From JAATGA01 sp047605605 (lineage in GTDB: Bacteria; Pseudomonadota; Alphaproteobacteria; Rhodobacterales; Rhodobacteraceae), in assembly GCA_047605605.1 (NCBI GenBank), contig JASGFG010000001.1:1-64000 (forward strand): DNA of 64,000 nt. The letters run 5' to 3'. The notes below the pieces were generated by a model, which searched no databases, was not told where the DNA came from, and saw nothing but the letters and a program-made list of their open reading frames with translations. Below, one piece after another: positions 17,194 to 25,382 of the stretch; within the stretch, counting starts at the first letter, position 1; every line of letters begins with the position of its first letter. Both the position numbers and the translations under genes were made by a program.

Positions 17194-18131
17194 TCTGCCT
17201 GCTCCGTTGCCTTGAACGCGGCCAGCCGTGTCAGCCGCCCGTCGCGCCACGCCCGCCGTGACGCCAACTCATCGGTTGGCAGTGCCGCCCGGCGTTCCGC
17301 CGCAACCCGCCCCACCAGATCGCCCGACCATGGCTGCGGATCGCGCCGCGACATGGCGATGGAATGATAGAGCGGCCCCAGCCGCGCCGCATAATCGGCC
17401 ACCCCGCCCGGCGCGTTCAGGTCGATGGTTTCAAACGGCCCCATGAACGACCAACGCAGGCCCAACCCATGCGCCACCGTCGCGTCAATGTCCGCCGCCG
17501 TGGCATAGCCCGCATCGAACAGCGCCCAAGCCTCGTTCAACAGCGCGCCTTGCAAGCGGTTCAGGATGAACCCCTCGATCTCTCGCGTCAGGGTCACGGG
17601 AACCTGCCCCACCGCCGCCATCAGATCGCGGGTCAGGGCGACGGCGCCCGGATCGGTCCATGGCGCGGGCACCAGTTCCACCACCGGCACCAGATGCGGC
17701 GGATTGACCGGATGGGCGATCAGGAACCTTTCCCGATTTGCGCACCCTTCGGTAAAGGCCGAGGCCGGGATGCCTGACGACGAAGAGCCGACCACCGCAC
17801 CGGACTTAAGCAACGGGCCGATTTCGGCACAGACGGCGGTTTTGACGTCCACCCGCTCAAACACCGATTCCTGAATGTAATCGGCATCCGAAACAGCAGC
17901 TTCCAGCGTGTCGACCACCTGAATTCGCGACAGCGCCGCACCCGCATCATCGGCCAATCCCACGCCCGCCAATTCGGCCAGCGCGGTTTCTGCCCAAGGG
18001 AGCACCTTTGCCCGCACCTCTGGTGAGGGATCATAGACGCGCACGGTATGGCCGGACCGGGCGAAAACCACCGCCCAGCCCGACCCCACCAATCCGGCGC
18101 CGACGATCCCGATGACAGGCTTGCCCGTCAT
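17190..18131 (-). CDS. 3-hydroxyacyl-CoA dehydrogenase-fold oxidoreductase, CRYL1/L-gulonate 3-dehydrogenase-like
   Basis: 313 residues with N-terminal GIVGAGLVGSGWA (NAD-binding), AHPVNPPHLVPVVELVP in the middle, and a C-terminal helical domain with LNRLQGALLNEA and GLRWSFMGPFETIDLN. This architecture is shared by lambda-crystallin/L-gulonate 3-dehydrogenase and carnitine dehydrogenase. In a sugar-acid operon an aldonate 3-dehydrogenase role is the better guess. A second, diverged copy lies in unit C at 30111-31013. Start and stop overlap both neighbours by 4 bases. Confidence 0.83.
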   Translation of the reverse strand: MTGKPVIGIVGAGLVGSGWAVVFARSGHTVRVYDPSPEVRAKVLPWAETALAELAGVGLADDAGAALSRIQVVDTLEAAVSDADYIQESVFERVDVKTAVCAEIGPLLKSGAVVGSSSSGIPASAFTEGCANRERFLIAHPVNPPHLVPVVELVPAPWTDPGAVALTRDLMAAVGQVPVTLTREIEGFILNRLQGALLNEAWALFDAGYATAADIDATVAHGLGLRWSFMGPFETIDLNAPGGVADYAARLGPLYHSIAMSRRDPQPWSGDLVGRVAAERRAALPTDELASRRAWRDGRLTRLAAFKATEQAE

Positions 18132-19018
18132 CCCGAAACCTTTGACGTCTCACCATCGCCCAGACAGATCTCGCTGATCCGCAGCCCTTGCGATGTGATC
18201 CGCGAGGGGAAGGCATCGCGCAGCCGTTCCTCATGCACGGGAATGACGCGGCGCGCCTCATAGCCTGCCTGTTTCATCATCTCTTCAGTGGCCAGAACCA
18301 GATTGGTCTGGCTGCCAACCGCCAGCCCCACCGGCACATAGATATCTTTCGCATCGACCGCCGCACCGGGGCCGACCACGTTTTCAAATACATAGACCAG
18401 ATCGCCCGCCAGAACCCACGGATCCTGCGACTGTGCCTGCCCGTCGTTGCGCACCGTCACCCACATCGACCCATAGGTGTGGCTGTCGGGAGCAGCGTGC
18501 AGGTCGATCCCCGGCAGCACGTTTTCCACCGCGCCATCCACCGTGATCAGCCGCCGGTCGCGGGCCAGTTCAACCCCGCGCACGATGTCGCCCGGATCGA
18601 CGGCCACCATCATCCAGCGCATGCGTTCGGGCAAAGACATGGCCCAGACCCATTTTGAAATCTCGCGTTCCTGAATGTAGAATTTCGCGTTCGGGAAATC
18701 CTCGACATTGCCGAAATGGTCAAAGTGGGCGTGGGTGATGAACACCGTATCCACGTCTTCGGGCGTCAGGCCAATCTCGGCCAGAACCTCACGCGGGCTG
18801 CGCCAGTTTTCCACACCGAAACGGTCGCCCAGCGTCTTGCCATAGGCCTTGTCGTTATAGCCCACATCGACCATCGCCACATGATCGCGACCCTTGATCA
18901 CCACATAGCAATACGGGAGCTTCACATACCCCTGATTGTGCGCGCCATACAAAACGCCGCTTTTGTGATAGTCTTTTACGAATGAATATTCGCAAACCCA
19001 GATCGAATAGTCGGACAT
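18128..19018 (-). CDS. metallo-beta-lactamase-fold hydrolase, lactonase-like
   Basis: 296 residues, with THAHFDH (His96, His98, Asp100, His101) providing the dinuclear metal site; DSHTYGSM and AGDLVY supply the further ligands. The overall pattern resembles the AHL-lactonase/AttM group of the MBL superfamily. Sitting among dehydrogenases, it may hydrolyse a sugar-acid lactone formed by the SDR; quorum quenching is possible but has no support from context. No signal peptide, so cytoplasmic. Confidence 0.8.
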   Translation of the reverse strand: MSDYSIWVCEYSFVKDYHKSGVLYGAHNQGYVKLPYCYVVIKGRDHVAMVDVGYNDKAYGKTLGDRFGVENWRSPREVLAEIGLTPEDVDTVFITHAHFDHFGNVEDFPNAKFYIQEREISKWVWAMSLPERMRWMMVAVDPGDIVRGVELARDRRLITVDGAVENVLPGIDLHAAPDSHTYGSMWVTVRNDGQAQSQDPWVLAGDLVYVFENVVGPGAAVDAKDIYVPVGLAVGSQTNLVLATEEMMKQAGYEARRVIPVHEERLRDAFPSRITSQGLRISEICLGDGETSKVSG

Positions 19019-19048
19019 CTTCTCCCTCCCCGGAGATTTCTGTTCTGA

Positions 19049-19615
19049 TCAATGCCCGCCGCAGGTGCAGCAAGCGTGGCTGAAGTCGACCATCTGAAGC
19101 CCCGCCTTGTCCGACGAACAGCTTTCCAAAAGGCCAAGCGCGTGGCGGATGCGGGCGTTCAGCGCGGCGAACTCGGCGTCGGCCGTCGCCGCATCGGGCT
19201 GCCAGCGGGCCAGCCCGTCGATGATTTCGCCGCAAAGCGCAGTGCTTTCGGCCAGACGGGCGCGATGGGGGCCCAAGGGCCCCGGCGCCGACAGGCGGGC
19301 CAGCAGGGCCACAGCCTCGGCATGGCGGTCGCGGCAGGTGCGGTGTTCGGCCAGATCGGCATGATCGCGGCGCGAGGTCAGCCGCGCGAGGATCAACAGC
19401 CCCGCCAACTGCCCGATCAACCGACGCAGCTCTTCATAGACCTGACGCGCGGCGATGGCGTAGCGGCCCGCCTCATCCGCACCCAGAATACGGGCCAACA
19501 TCCCCGCATCCGGCAGATCCGGCGCCGGCGTTGCGGGCGCGGTCATCGCCGCACAATCGGGGCGGTGCAACACTGCCAGACGGTCAAACAAAGGGCGGTT
19601 GCCTGTGGTGGTCAT
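19049..19615 (-). CDS. uncharacterised helical protein with CCTCGGH C-terminus
   Basis: 188 residues, alanine/leucine/arginine-rich and probably all alpha-helical from residue 35 to 170. The C-terminus FSHACCTCGGH is striking: three cysteines and two histidines in the last eleven residues, which could bind metal or form a redox centre. No family recognised. ATG overlaps the lacI stop (ATGA), and 30 bases separate it from the MBL gene, so it is a genuine member of unit B. Position suggests a role tied to the regulator or the hydrolase, but this is not shown. Confidence 0.65.
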   Translation of the reverse strand: MTTTGNRPLFDRLAVLHRPDCAAMTAPATPAPDLPDAGMLARILGADEAGRYAIAARQVYEELRRLIGQLAGLLILARLTSRRDHADLAEHRTCRDRHAEAVALLARLSAPGPLGPHRARLAESTALCGEIIDGLARWQPDAATADAEFAALNARIRHALGLLESCSSDKAGLQMVDFSHACCTCGGH

Positions 19616-20652
19616 GTGCTACTCCCTCGGGTGGTGCCGCGTTCGATCAGCGCATCGGGTGCGATCCGGTGCAGCTCGGTCGGCAGCGACGGGTCCGCGC
19701 CCAGACGGCGGGCCAGGTTCACCGTCACCTCCAGCATCCGGTCGATCGGCTGTGGAATGGTGGTCAGCGCATGCGACGGCCACGCCGCCATGGTGATATT
19801 GTCAAACCCGACCACCGACACATCGCGCGGCACCGCGATGCCCAGCTTGGCGCGCAACCCTTCGATGAAACCAATGGCCACGATATCGTTGGCGCAGAAC
19901 ACGCCATCGGGCCGCTCGGCCAGGGCCGCAAAGCCCTCGGCCCCGGAAAACCCGGCCTCATAGCTGAAATTGCCGACCTCAACCCGCTGCGGCTCGGGCA
20001 GGCCGCGTTCCATCACGCGGTCGCGAAATCCCTGCCAGCGTTCGATGTTGGTCGATGCATCGGGAAAGGCCGCCACATAGCACAGCCTGCGATGCCCCTT
20101 GTCGATCAGATGATCCGCCGCCATCTGCGCGCCCACGATATTGTCGCAGGTGACGCCATGGCCGGCAGGATCCGACGAAAGGCGGTTGAAAAAGATGCAA
20201 GCCGTGCCCGCCGCCGTGCATTCCGCCACCGCCCGCGACGACATGGTGGCGGCCAGAATGACGATAAGGTCGGGGCTGTAGGTCAGCGCCTGTGTCACCG
20301 CCTCGTCAATCCGGTCCGGCGCGGTGGCCGAGACCAGCATGACATTCATGCCGATCCCTTGCAGCGCAGTGGTTAGCCGGGTCATCACCTCGGGGTAAAA
20401 GGGGTTGGTGATGCCCGACACCACCAGCCCGACGATCTGCGTGCGGTTGGTGATCAGGCTTTGCGCCAAGGGGTTGGGGCGATACCCCAACTCTTCGGCT
20501 CGTTGCAAAACCAGCCTGCGCGTTTCGGGTGCAACGATGGCATCGGGATAGAACGCGCGGGATACGGTTGAAACCGACATCCCCAGATCACGGGCCAGAT
20601 CCTTGACCGTGACCCGCCTGCGCGTCTTTCCCCTGATGCCTTCGCCGCTCAT
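19612..20652 (-). CDS. LacI-family transcriptional regulator
   Basis: 346 residues. The N-terminal helix-turn-helix VTVKDLARDLGMSVSTVSRAF and hinge ELGYRPNPLAQSL are classic LacI. The effector domain (VGLVVSGITNPFYPEV, VVGFDN) is the periplasmic-binding-protein type. It lies inside unit B, so it probably represses its own operon by binding the 27-bp palindrome at 26984-27010. The inducer is likely the imported sugar or acid. Confidence 0.9.
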   Translation of the reverse strand: MSGEGIRGKTRRRVTVKDLARDLGMSVSTVSRAFYPDAIVAPETRRLVLQRAEELGYRPNPLAQSLITNRTQIVGLVVSGITNPFYPEVMTRLTTALQGIGMNVMLVSATAPDRIDEAVTQALTYSPDLIVILAATMSSRAVAECTAAGTACIFFNRLSSDPAGHGVTCDNIVGAQMAADHLIDKGHRRLCYVAAFPDASTNIERWQGFRDRVMERGLPEPQRVEVGNFSYEAGFSGAEGFAALAERPDGVFCANDIVAIGFIEGLRAKLGIAVPRDVSVVGFDNITMAAWPSHALTTIPQPIDRMLEVTVNLARRLGADPSLPTELHRIAPDALIERGTTRGSST

Positions 20653-20670
20653 CGTCGCTACCTCGTCTGT

Positions 20671-21957
20671 TCAGGCCGCATTCGCCCCGCCATACCGGCG
20701 GACGCGAATGTTGGCCTGTTCCGCATGACCAGCAAAGCCCTCCAGCATGCAAAGACGCGAACAATATTCGCCGACAAGGGCCGAGGCCGCATCGGTCGTC
20801 ACGCGCTGATAGGTGCAGGTCTTGATGAACTTGCCGACCCAAAGCCCGCCGGTATAGCGCGCAGCCTTTTTGGTGGGCAGCGTGTGGTTCGTGCCGATCA
20901 CCTTGTCGCCATAGGCCACATTGGTGCGCGGACCCAGGAACAGCGCCCCGAAATTCTGCATGTTTTTCAGGAAGTAATCCGGGTCGCGGGTCATCACCTG
21001 CACATGTTCATAGGCCAGATCGTCGGCGGCCTTCAGCATTTCCTCTTCGCTGTCGCAGAGGATGATCTGGCCATAGGCCTCCCATGACTTGCGGGCGATG
21101 TCGGCCGTGGGCAGCACGCCCAGCTGACGCTCGATTTCCACCATCGTGTCGCGGGCCAGCTTTTCCGATGTGGTGATCAGCGCGGCGGGGCTGGTCGGGC
21201 CATGCTCGGCCTGACCCAGAAGGTCCGTCGCGCAGATCTCGCCATCCACCGTATCATCGGCGATCACCAGCGTTTCGGTCGGCCCGGCGAACAGGTCGAT
21301 ACCGACGCGGCCATAAAGCTGACGCTTGGCTTCGGCCACAAAGGCGTTGCCCGGGCCGACCAGCATGTCGACCGGCGCAATCGTCTGGGTGCCGATCGCC
21401 ATGGCGCCAATCGCCTGTACCCCGCCCAGACAGTAAATCTCGTCCGCGCCGGCGAAATGCATCGCAGCGACGATTGCGGGATGCGGCTTGCCGTGGAACG
21501 GCGGCGCACAGGCGATCACCCGTTTCACACCCGCGACCTTGGCAGTCAGCACGCTCATATGCGCCGATGCAACCATCGGGTATTTCCCACCGGGGACATA
21601 GCAGCCCACAGCCTCGACCGGGACGTTGCGGTGGCCCAGAAACACGCCGGGCAGGGTTTCAACCTCCAGATCCAGAATGCAGGCGCGTTGCTTTTCGGCA
21701 AAGTTGCGCACCTGTTTCTGGGCGAAATGGATGTCCTCCAGATCGCGGGGGGAAACGGCGGCAATGGCATCCTGAATGTCCTGATCAGACAGACGGAAAC
21801 TCTCGGGGGCATAGCCGTCGAATTTCTGTGCCAGATCCCGCACCGCGTCATCGCCGCGCGCCTCGATATCGGCAAGGATCTTTTCGACGGTTTCCTTGAC
21901 GACGGCATCGTTGGCCGAGATCGCTTCGGCCGTCTGTCCTTGTTTGAGATATCGCAT
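20671..21957 (-). CDS. histidinol dehydrogenase-family oxidoreductase, HpsN-like paralogue
   Basis: 428 residues from ATG 21957. HisD-family landmarks: YVPGGKYPM, VGPGNAFVAEAKR, DLFAGPTETL, LLGQAEHGP and YEHVQ. The segment GTNHTLPTKKAARYTGGL replaces the TNHVLPTGG of true histidinol dehydrogenase. Such paralogues, typified by HpsN (2,3-dihydroxypropanesulfonate dehydrogenase), oxidise small polyols or hydroxy acids in two NAD-linked steps. The location between a sugar-binding protein gene and a LacI gene, away from his genes, argues for alcohol-to-acid oxidation of the imported substrate. Confidence 0.83.
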   Translation of the reverse strand: MRYLKQGQTAEAISANDAVVKETVEKILADIEARGDDAVRDLAQKFDGYAPESFRLSDQDIQDAIAAVSPRDLEDIHFAQKQVRNFAEKQRACILDLEVETLPGVFLGHRNVPVEAVGCYVPGGKYPMVASAHMSVLTAKVAGVKRVIACAPPFHGKPHPAIVAAMHFAGADEIYCLGGVQAIGAMAIGTQTIAPVDMLVGPGNAFVAEAKRQLYGRVGIDLFAGPTETLVIADDTVDGEICATDLLGQAEHGPTSPAALITTSEKLARDTMVEIERQLGVLPTADIARKSWEAYGQIILCDSEEEMLKAADDLAYEHVQVMTRDPDYFLKNMQNFGALFLGPRTNVAYGDKVIGTNHTLPTKKAARYTGGLWVGKFIKTCTYQRVTTDAASALVGEYCSRLCMLEGFAGHAEQANIRVRRYGGANAA

Positions 21958-22075
21958 GTGGGGGATCCGGTGTTCTTGATAGGGGCCAGTGGGAATAGAG
22001 GGGGCGCGCCGACAGGGAGCTGGCCTGCGCGCCCGGGAAACCGCGGCCGGGGCCAAGCCCGGCTGCGGCAAGGGA

Positions 22076-23290
22076 TCAGGGCTTAACGGTCGCCTCGATC
22101 TTGGTCAGCTTGTAAAGGTCGGCAGGCGCCTCGCAGTTCTGGCAGTTGATGCCAGGCTCGTTCGGGGCGGTCGCCACCTCGGCCGGCAGCGGCTGGATCG
22201 TCGCGCCTTCCACAGGCGTGCCGTTCAGCGCCGACTGGATCGACAGTTCCGGCAGCAGGGTCGGGTTCAGAACCTCGGTCACAAAGGACGAGGGCACGAC
22301 GCCATCGGGGAACACGTTGCAACCATCCTCGAACTTTTCGCCCGCGCAGACCTTGACCTGATCGGCGGGAACCCACGGCAGCGGGTATTCGATGTTCTGC
22401 GGTGCCAGCTCACGCTTGCCGGTCAGGATCTCCATCATCAGCTTGAACGCATAGCCCGATTGCGCCGGGGGCGAGCCTGCGGACACACCCTTCAGCCCCT
22501 TTTTCTGCATCTCGGGGTTCGCCAGTGCCAGACGGAACCCGTTCGAGTTTTCGCCCGTCATCGCCACCAGATCGCCACCCCGGTCCAGCAGGGCCTGGAT
22601 CGCGCCGTATTCGCCCGCCTGCGCCCAGATGCCGTTCACATCGGGGTGTGCGGCCAATGCCTTGGCGGTTTCCTGTTGGGTGGTGCGGTCATCCCAGAAG
22701 GAATAGTATTCGGCGACCACTTCGATCCCCGGATACTGATTGAAGATGTGCATTGCGCCATCGGTGTGCCGCTTGTCGACCGAGTTGCCGGGAACGCCGC
22801 GCGACAGGAAGATCTTGCCCTTGCCGCCCAGCTCGTTCACCAGCGCCTGCGCCGAGTTTTCGCCGAAACCCGAGGTGATATAGCTGACGTTATAGGCACA
22901 CGGCTCGGTCACCGTCGCGTCATAGGTGAACACCAGCACATTCGCCTCGCAGGCGCTTTTGATCGTGCGGTTCAACGCGGTGGACGAAATCGGGAAGGTG
23001 ATGATCCCGTCGGCACCATCCTCGATCATGCTTTCATAGGCCGAAATCTGGGCCTGCGGGTCGGTCCCGGAAATCACCTCTTTCAGCTCGACAATGTCGT
23101 TATAGGGCGGGGTCGCGGCCAGCGCCTTGACGATATTCGCCGCCTCGGACTGCCAGGCGTTCCCCGAATAGCTGAGGCTGAGATAGATCTTGAATTTCTT
23201 GTCCTGTGCCGATGCGGGTTGCACCAGCATCGTACTGGCGGCCGCAAGCGCCATCACCGACAGCGACAGCTTTGCAAAAGTGGTTGTCAT
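22076..23290 (-). CDS. periplasmic sugar-binding protein (unit B importer)
   Basis: 404 residues from ATG 23290, which has a full GGAGGAG site. Signal peptide of about 30 residues ending ASA. RbsB-type fold with KIYLSLSYSGNAW and DGIITFPIS. It is longer than usual for RbsB (about 300) and carries several cysteines in the C-terminal 100 residues (DQVKVCAGEKFEDGC, NCQNC), suggesting disulfides. Encoded after the ATPase and two permeases rather than before them, unlike units A and C. Confidence 0.87.
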   Translation of the reverse strand: MTTTFAKLSLSVMALAAASTMLVQPASAQDKKFKIYLSLSYSGNAWQSEAANIVKALAATPPYNDIVELKEVISGTDPQAQISAYESMIEDGADGIITFPISSTALNRTIKSACEANVLVFTYDATVTEPCAYNVSYITSGFGENSAQALVNELGGKGKIFLSRGVPGNSVDKRHTDGAMHIFNQYPGIEVVAEYYSFWDDRTTQQETAKALAAHPDVNGIWAQAGEYGAIQALLDRGGDLVAMTGENSNGFRLALANPEMQKKGLKGVSAGSPPAQSGYAFKLMMEILTGKRELAPQNIEYPLPWVPADQVKVCAGEKFEDGCNVFPDGVVPSSFVTEVLNPTLLPELSIQSALNGTPVEGATIQPLPAEVATAPNEPGINCQNCEAPADLYKLTKIEATVKP

Positions 23291-23363
23291 GGTCTCTCCT
23301 CCAAAAAGACTGTTGGTTGCCTTGGGGTCCGGACTTGGCCCGAACCCATCCTCCCATCCGCAC

Positions 23364-24401
23364 CTAACCCTTGCGGGCGACGGCACGGATCCGTTCAAAA
23401 ACCTCGTCCCGCAACAGCAGCAGGGCGGTCAGGATGATGGCCCCCTCGATCACCGTGCGCAGACCGAACTGCAGCCCGATGGCCGAGATGATGGTGCCCA
23501 GCGTCGTCAGCAGGATCGCCCCGCCCACGGTGCCCAGAAACGACCCCGACCCGCCCAGGATCGACGATCCGCCGATCACCACCGCCGCAATGGATGGCAG
23601 CATGTAGTTGTCGCCCATCCGCAACGTGGCGCCGTTGGAATACCCGGCCAGCATCATGCCCACGAACCCCGCACAGCCGGCGCTGATCACATAGGGCGCG
23701 ATCTGCGCGGTCAGCATCGGAATGCCCGCGATGCGTGCGGCCTGCGGGTTGGTGCCAACGGCATAGAAATACCGGCCCAACGTGCTGCGCGACTGCACAA
23801 GCCATCCGGCGATGACGAACAGCACGAGAAAGATCACCGGCAGCGGCACGCCCATGACATGCGATTTCATCAACCACAGCAGCGCCTCGGGCGCGGCCCC
23901 GCGCGGCGTACCCTTGGTGAACCCAAGGGCGGCCGAGGCTACGATGATCGAGGTGGCCATGGTCATGATGAACGGCGGCACCTTCAACCAGACGACGCCG
24001 ATGGCCGTGGCCAGCCCCACCGCACAACAGATCGCCAGAACCAGCGGCAGCAGATACCACGCCCCCGGATTGCCCGACCCGACGATGCCCGTCGACAGCA
24101 CCCCGCCCAGCGTGATCAGCGCGGGCAGCGACAGATCCAGACCCCCGGTCAGGATCACCAGCCCCTGCCCAAAGGACAGCACCACCAGGAACGAGGCCAG
24201 CACCATCACCGTCTGCACCTGTGACCAGGATCCCAGGTTCGGGCTGATGAACCGCGACCCCAAGAGCATCACGATGCAGATCACGAACACTAGGATCGTG
24301 CTGATCGTCTCGCGTCCGACCTTGGCCGTTGCGCGTTGGTCTGGGGCGGCACCAAGGGCCGCGATCTTATCAGAAACATTTTGGGAAACGTTCTGGGACA
24401 T
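23364..24401 (-). CDS. ribose-type ABC transporter permease 2 (unit B)
   Basis: 345 residues. A hydrophilic N-terminal tail of 30 residues precedes the RbsC-type helices; VILTGGLDLSLPALITLGG near residue 95 and VIGGSSILGGSGSFLG near 275 are the family signatures. Paired with the neighbouring permease, so this importer probably uses a heterodimeric channel. Confidence 0.87.
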   Translation of the reverse strand: MSQNVSQNVSDKIAALGAAPDQRATAKVGRETISTILVFVICIVMLLGSRFISPNLGSWSQVQTVMVLASFLVVLSFGQGLVILTGGLDLSLPALITLGGVLSTGIVGSGNPGAWYLLPLVLAICCAVGLATAIGVVWLKVPPFIMTMATSIIVASAALGFTKGTPRGAAPEALLWLMKSHVMGVPLPVIFLVLFVIAGWLVQSRSTLGRYFYAVGTNPQAARIAGIPMLTAQIAPYVISAGCAGFVGMMLAGYSNGATLRMGDNYMLPSIAAVVIGGSSILGGSGSFLGTVGGAILLTTLGTIISAIGLQFGLRTVIEGAIILTALLLLRDEVFERIRAVARKG

Positions 24402-24404
24402 GGA

Positions 24405-25382
24405 TCAGCCTCCCTTATGCGCGGCATTCGCCAGAATGCGGCTGAACACCACGGCCAGGATCAGGACCACCCCCTGAAAGATGCCGGTGTAGAAAGAGGC
24501 AACCCCGCTGGAAAACAGCACCTTTTGCAACAGCATCAGTGTCGCTGCCCCCATGATGGACGCGAACAGCCCACCCTTGCCCCCGGAAAGCGAGGTGCCA
24601 CCCAAGGCAACTGCCGCAAAGGCCAGCATCAACAGCGGCGTGCCGGCTGTCGGATTGCCGGTCGCCGTCTGTGCGGACAACATGAACCCGGCCAGCCCAT
24701 AGAGCATCCCTGCCCCGACAAATGCCATGAACCGCACCTTTTGGACGGGAACGCCGGACAGGCGGGCCGCCTGTTCATCCTCACCAACCGCATAAAGCGC
24801 TACGCCGAAATCGGTGCGACGAACCGCCAACCACAGCGCGATCACCACCAGAACGATCAGGCCCGATACAGGAATCTTACCCAAGATCCGGTCTGTCAGC
24901 TCATAGCTGACCCAATCGGCGACCATGCCTCCGGGCGCGTCCAGAATGATCAGCGCGATCCCCTGACAGATGATCATTGTAGCCAGCGTCGCGGCGATGG
25001 CCTGCAGCCGCAATCCAGCCACCAACCAGCCGTTGACCGCACCCACCACCGCGCCAATCGCCAGACAGATCAGCAGCGAGACAACTGCCCCCCCAGGCCC
25101 CTGCAACGGATAGACGGCCATGACGACGTTGGTCAGTGACACGACCCCGGCCAGCGACAGATCGAAACCGCGGCTCAACACCACCAGAGTCTGCCCCGCA
25201 GCAGCGATCGCCAGAGGCACGGAATTGTTGATTAGGTTGGTGATCGCGCTGGCCGACAATGCGCGTGGCTGTTGCCAGGCATAGATCGCGTAAAGCAATG
25301 CATAGATCAGCACGATCAGCACCGCGCCTTCGGTCAGGGCGCCCGAGATCGGGCGCCGGGCGGGCGTAGGAGCCATACTCAT
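24405..25382 (-). CDS. ribose-type ABC transporter permease 1 (unit B)
   Basis: 325 residues with the same BPD_transp_2 topology: LSRGFDLSLAGVVSLTN near residue 75 and ALGGTSLSGGKGGLF near 255. Its start overlaps the ATPase stop by 4 bases, and 3 bases separate it from the second permease. Confidence 0.87.
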   Translation of the reverse strand: MSMAPTPARRPISGALTEGAVLIVLIYALLYAIYAWQQPRALSASAITNLINNSVPLAIAAAGQTLVVLSRGFDLSLAGVVSLTNVVMAVYPLQGPGGAVVSLLICLAIGAVVGAVNGWLVAGLRLQAIAATLATMIICQGIALIILDAPGGMVADWVSYELTDRILGKIPVSGLIVLVVIALWLAVRRTDFGVALYAVGEDEQAARLSGVPVQKVRFMAFVGAGMLYGLAGFMLSAQTATGNPTAGTPLLMLAFAAVALGGTSLSGGKGGLFASIMGAATLMLLQKVLFSSGVASFYTGIFQGVVLILAVVFSRILANAAHKGG

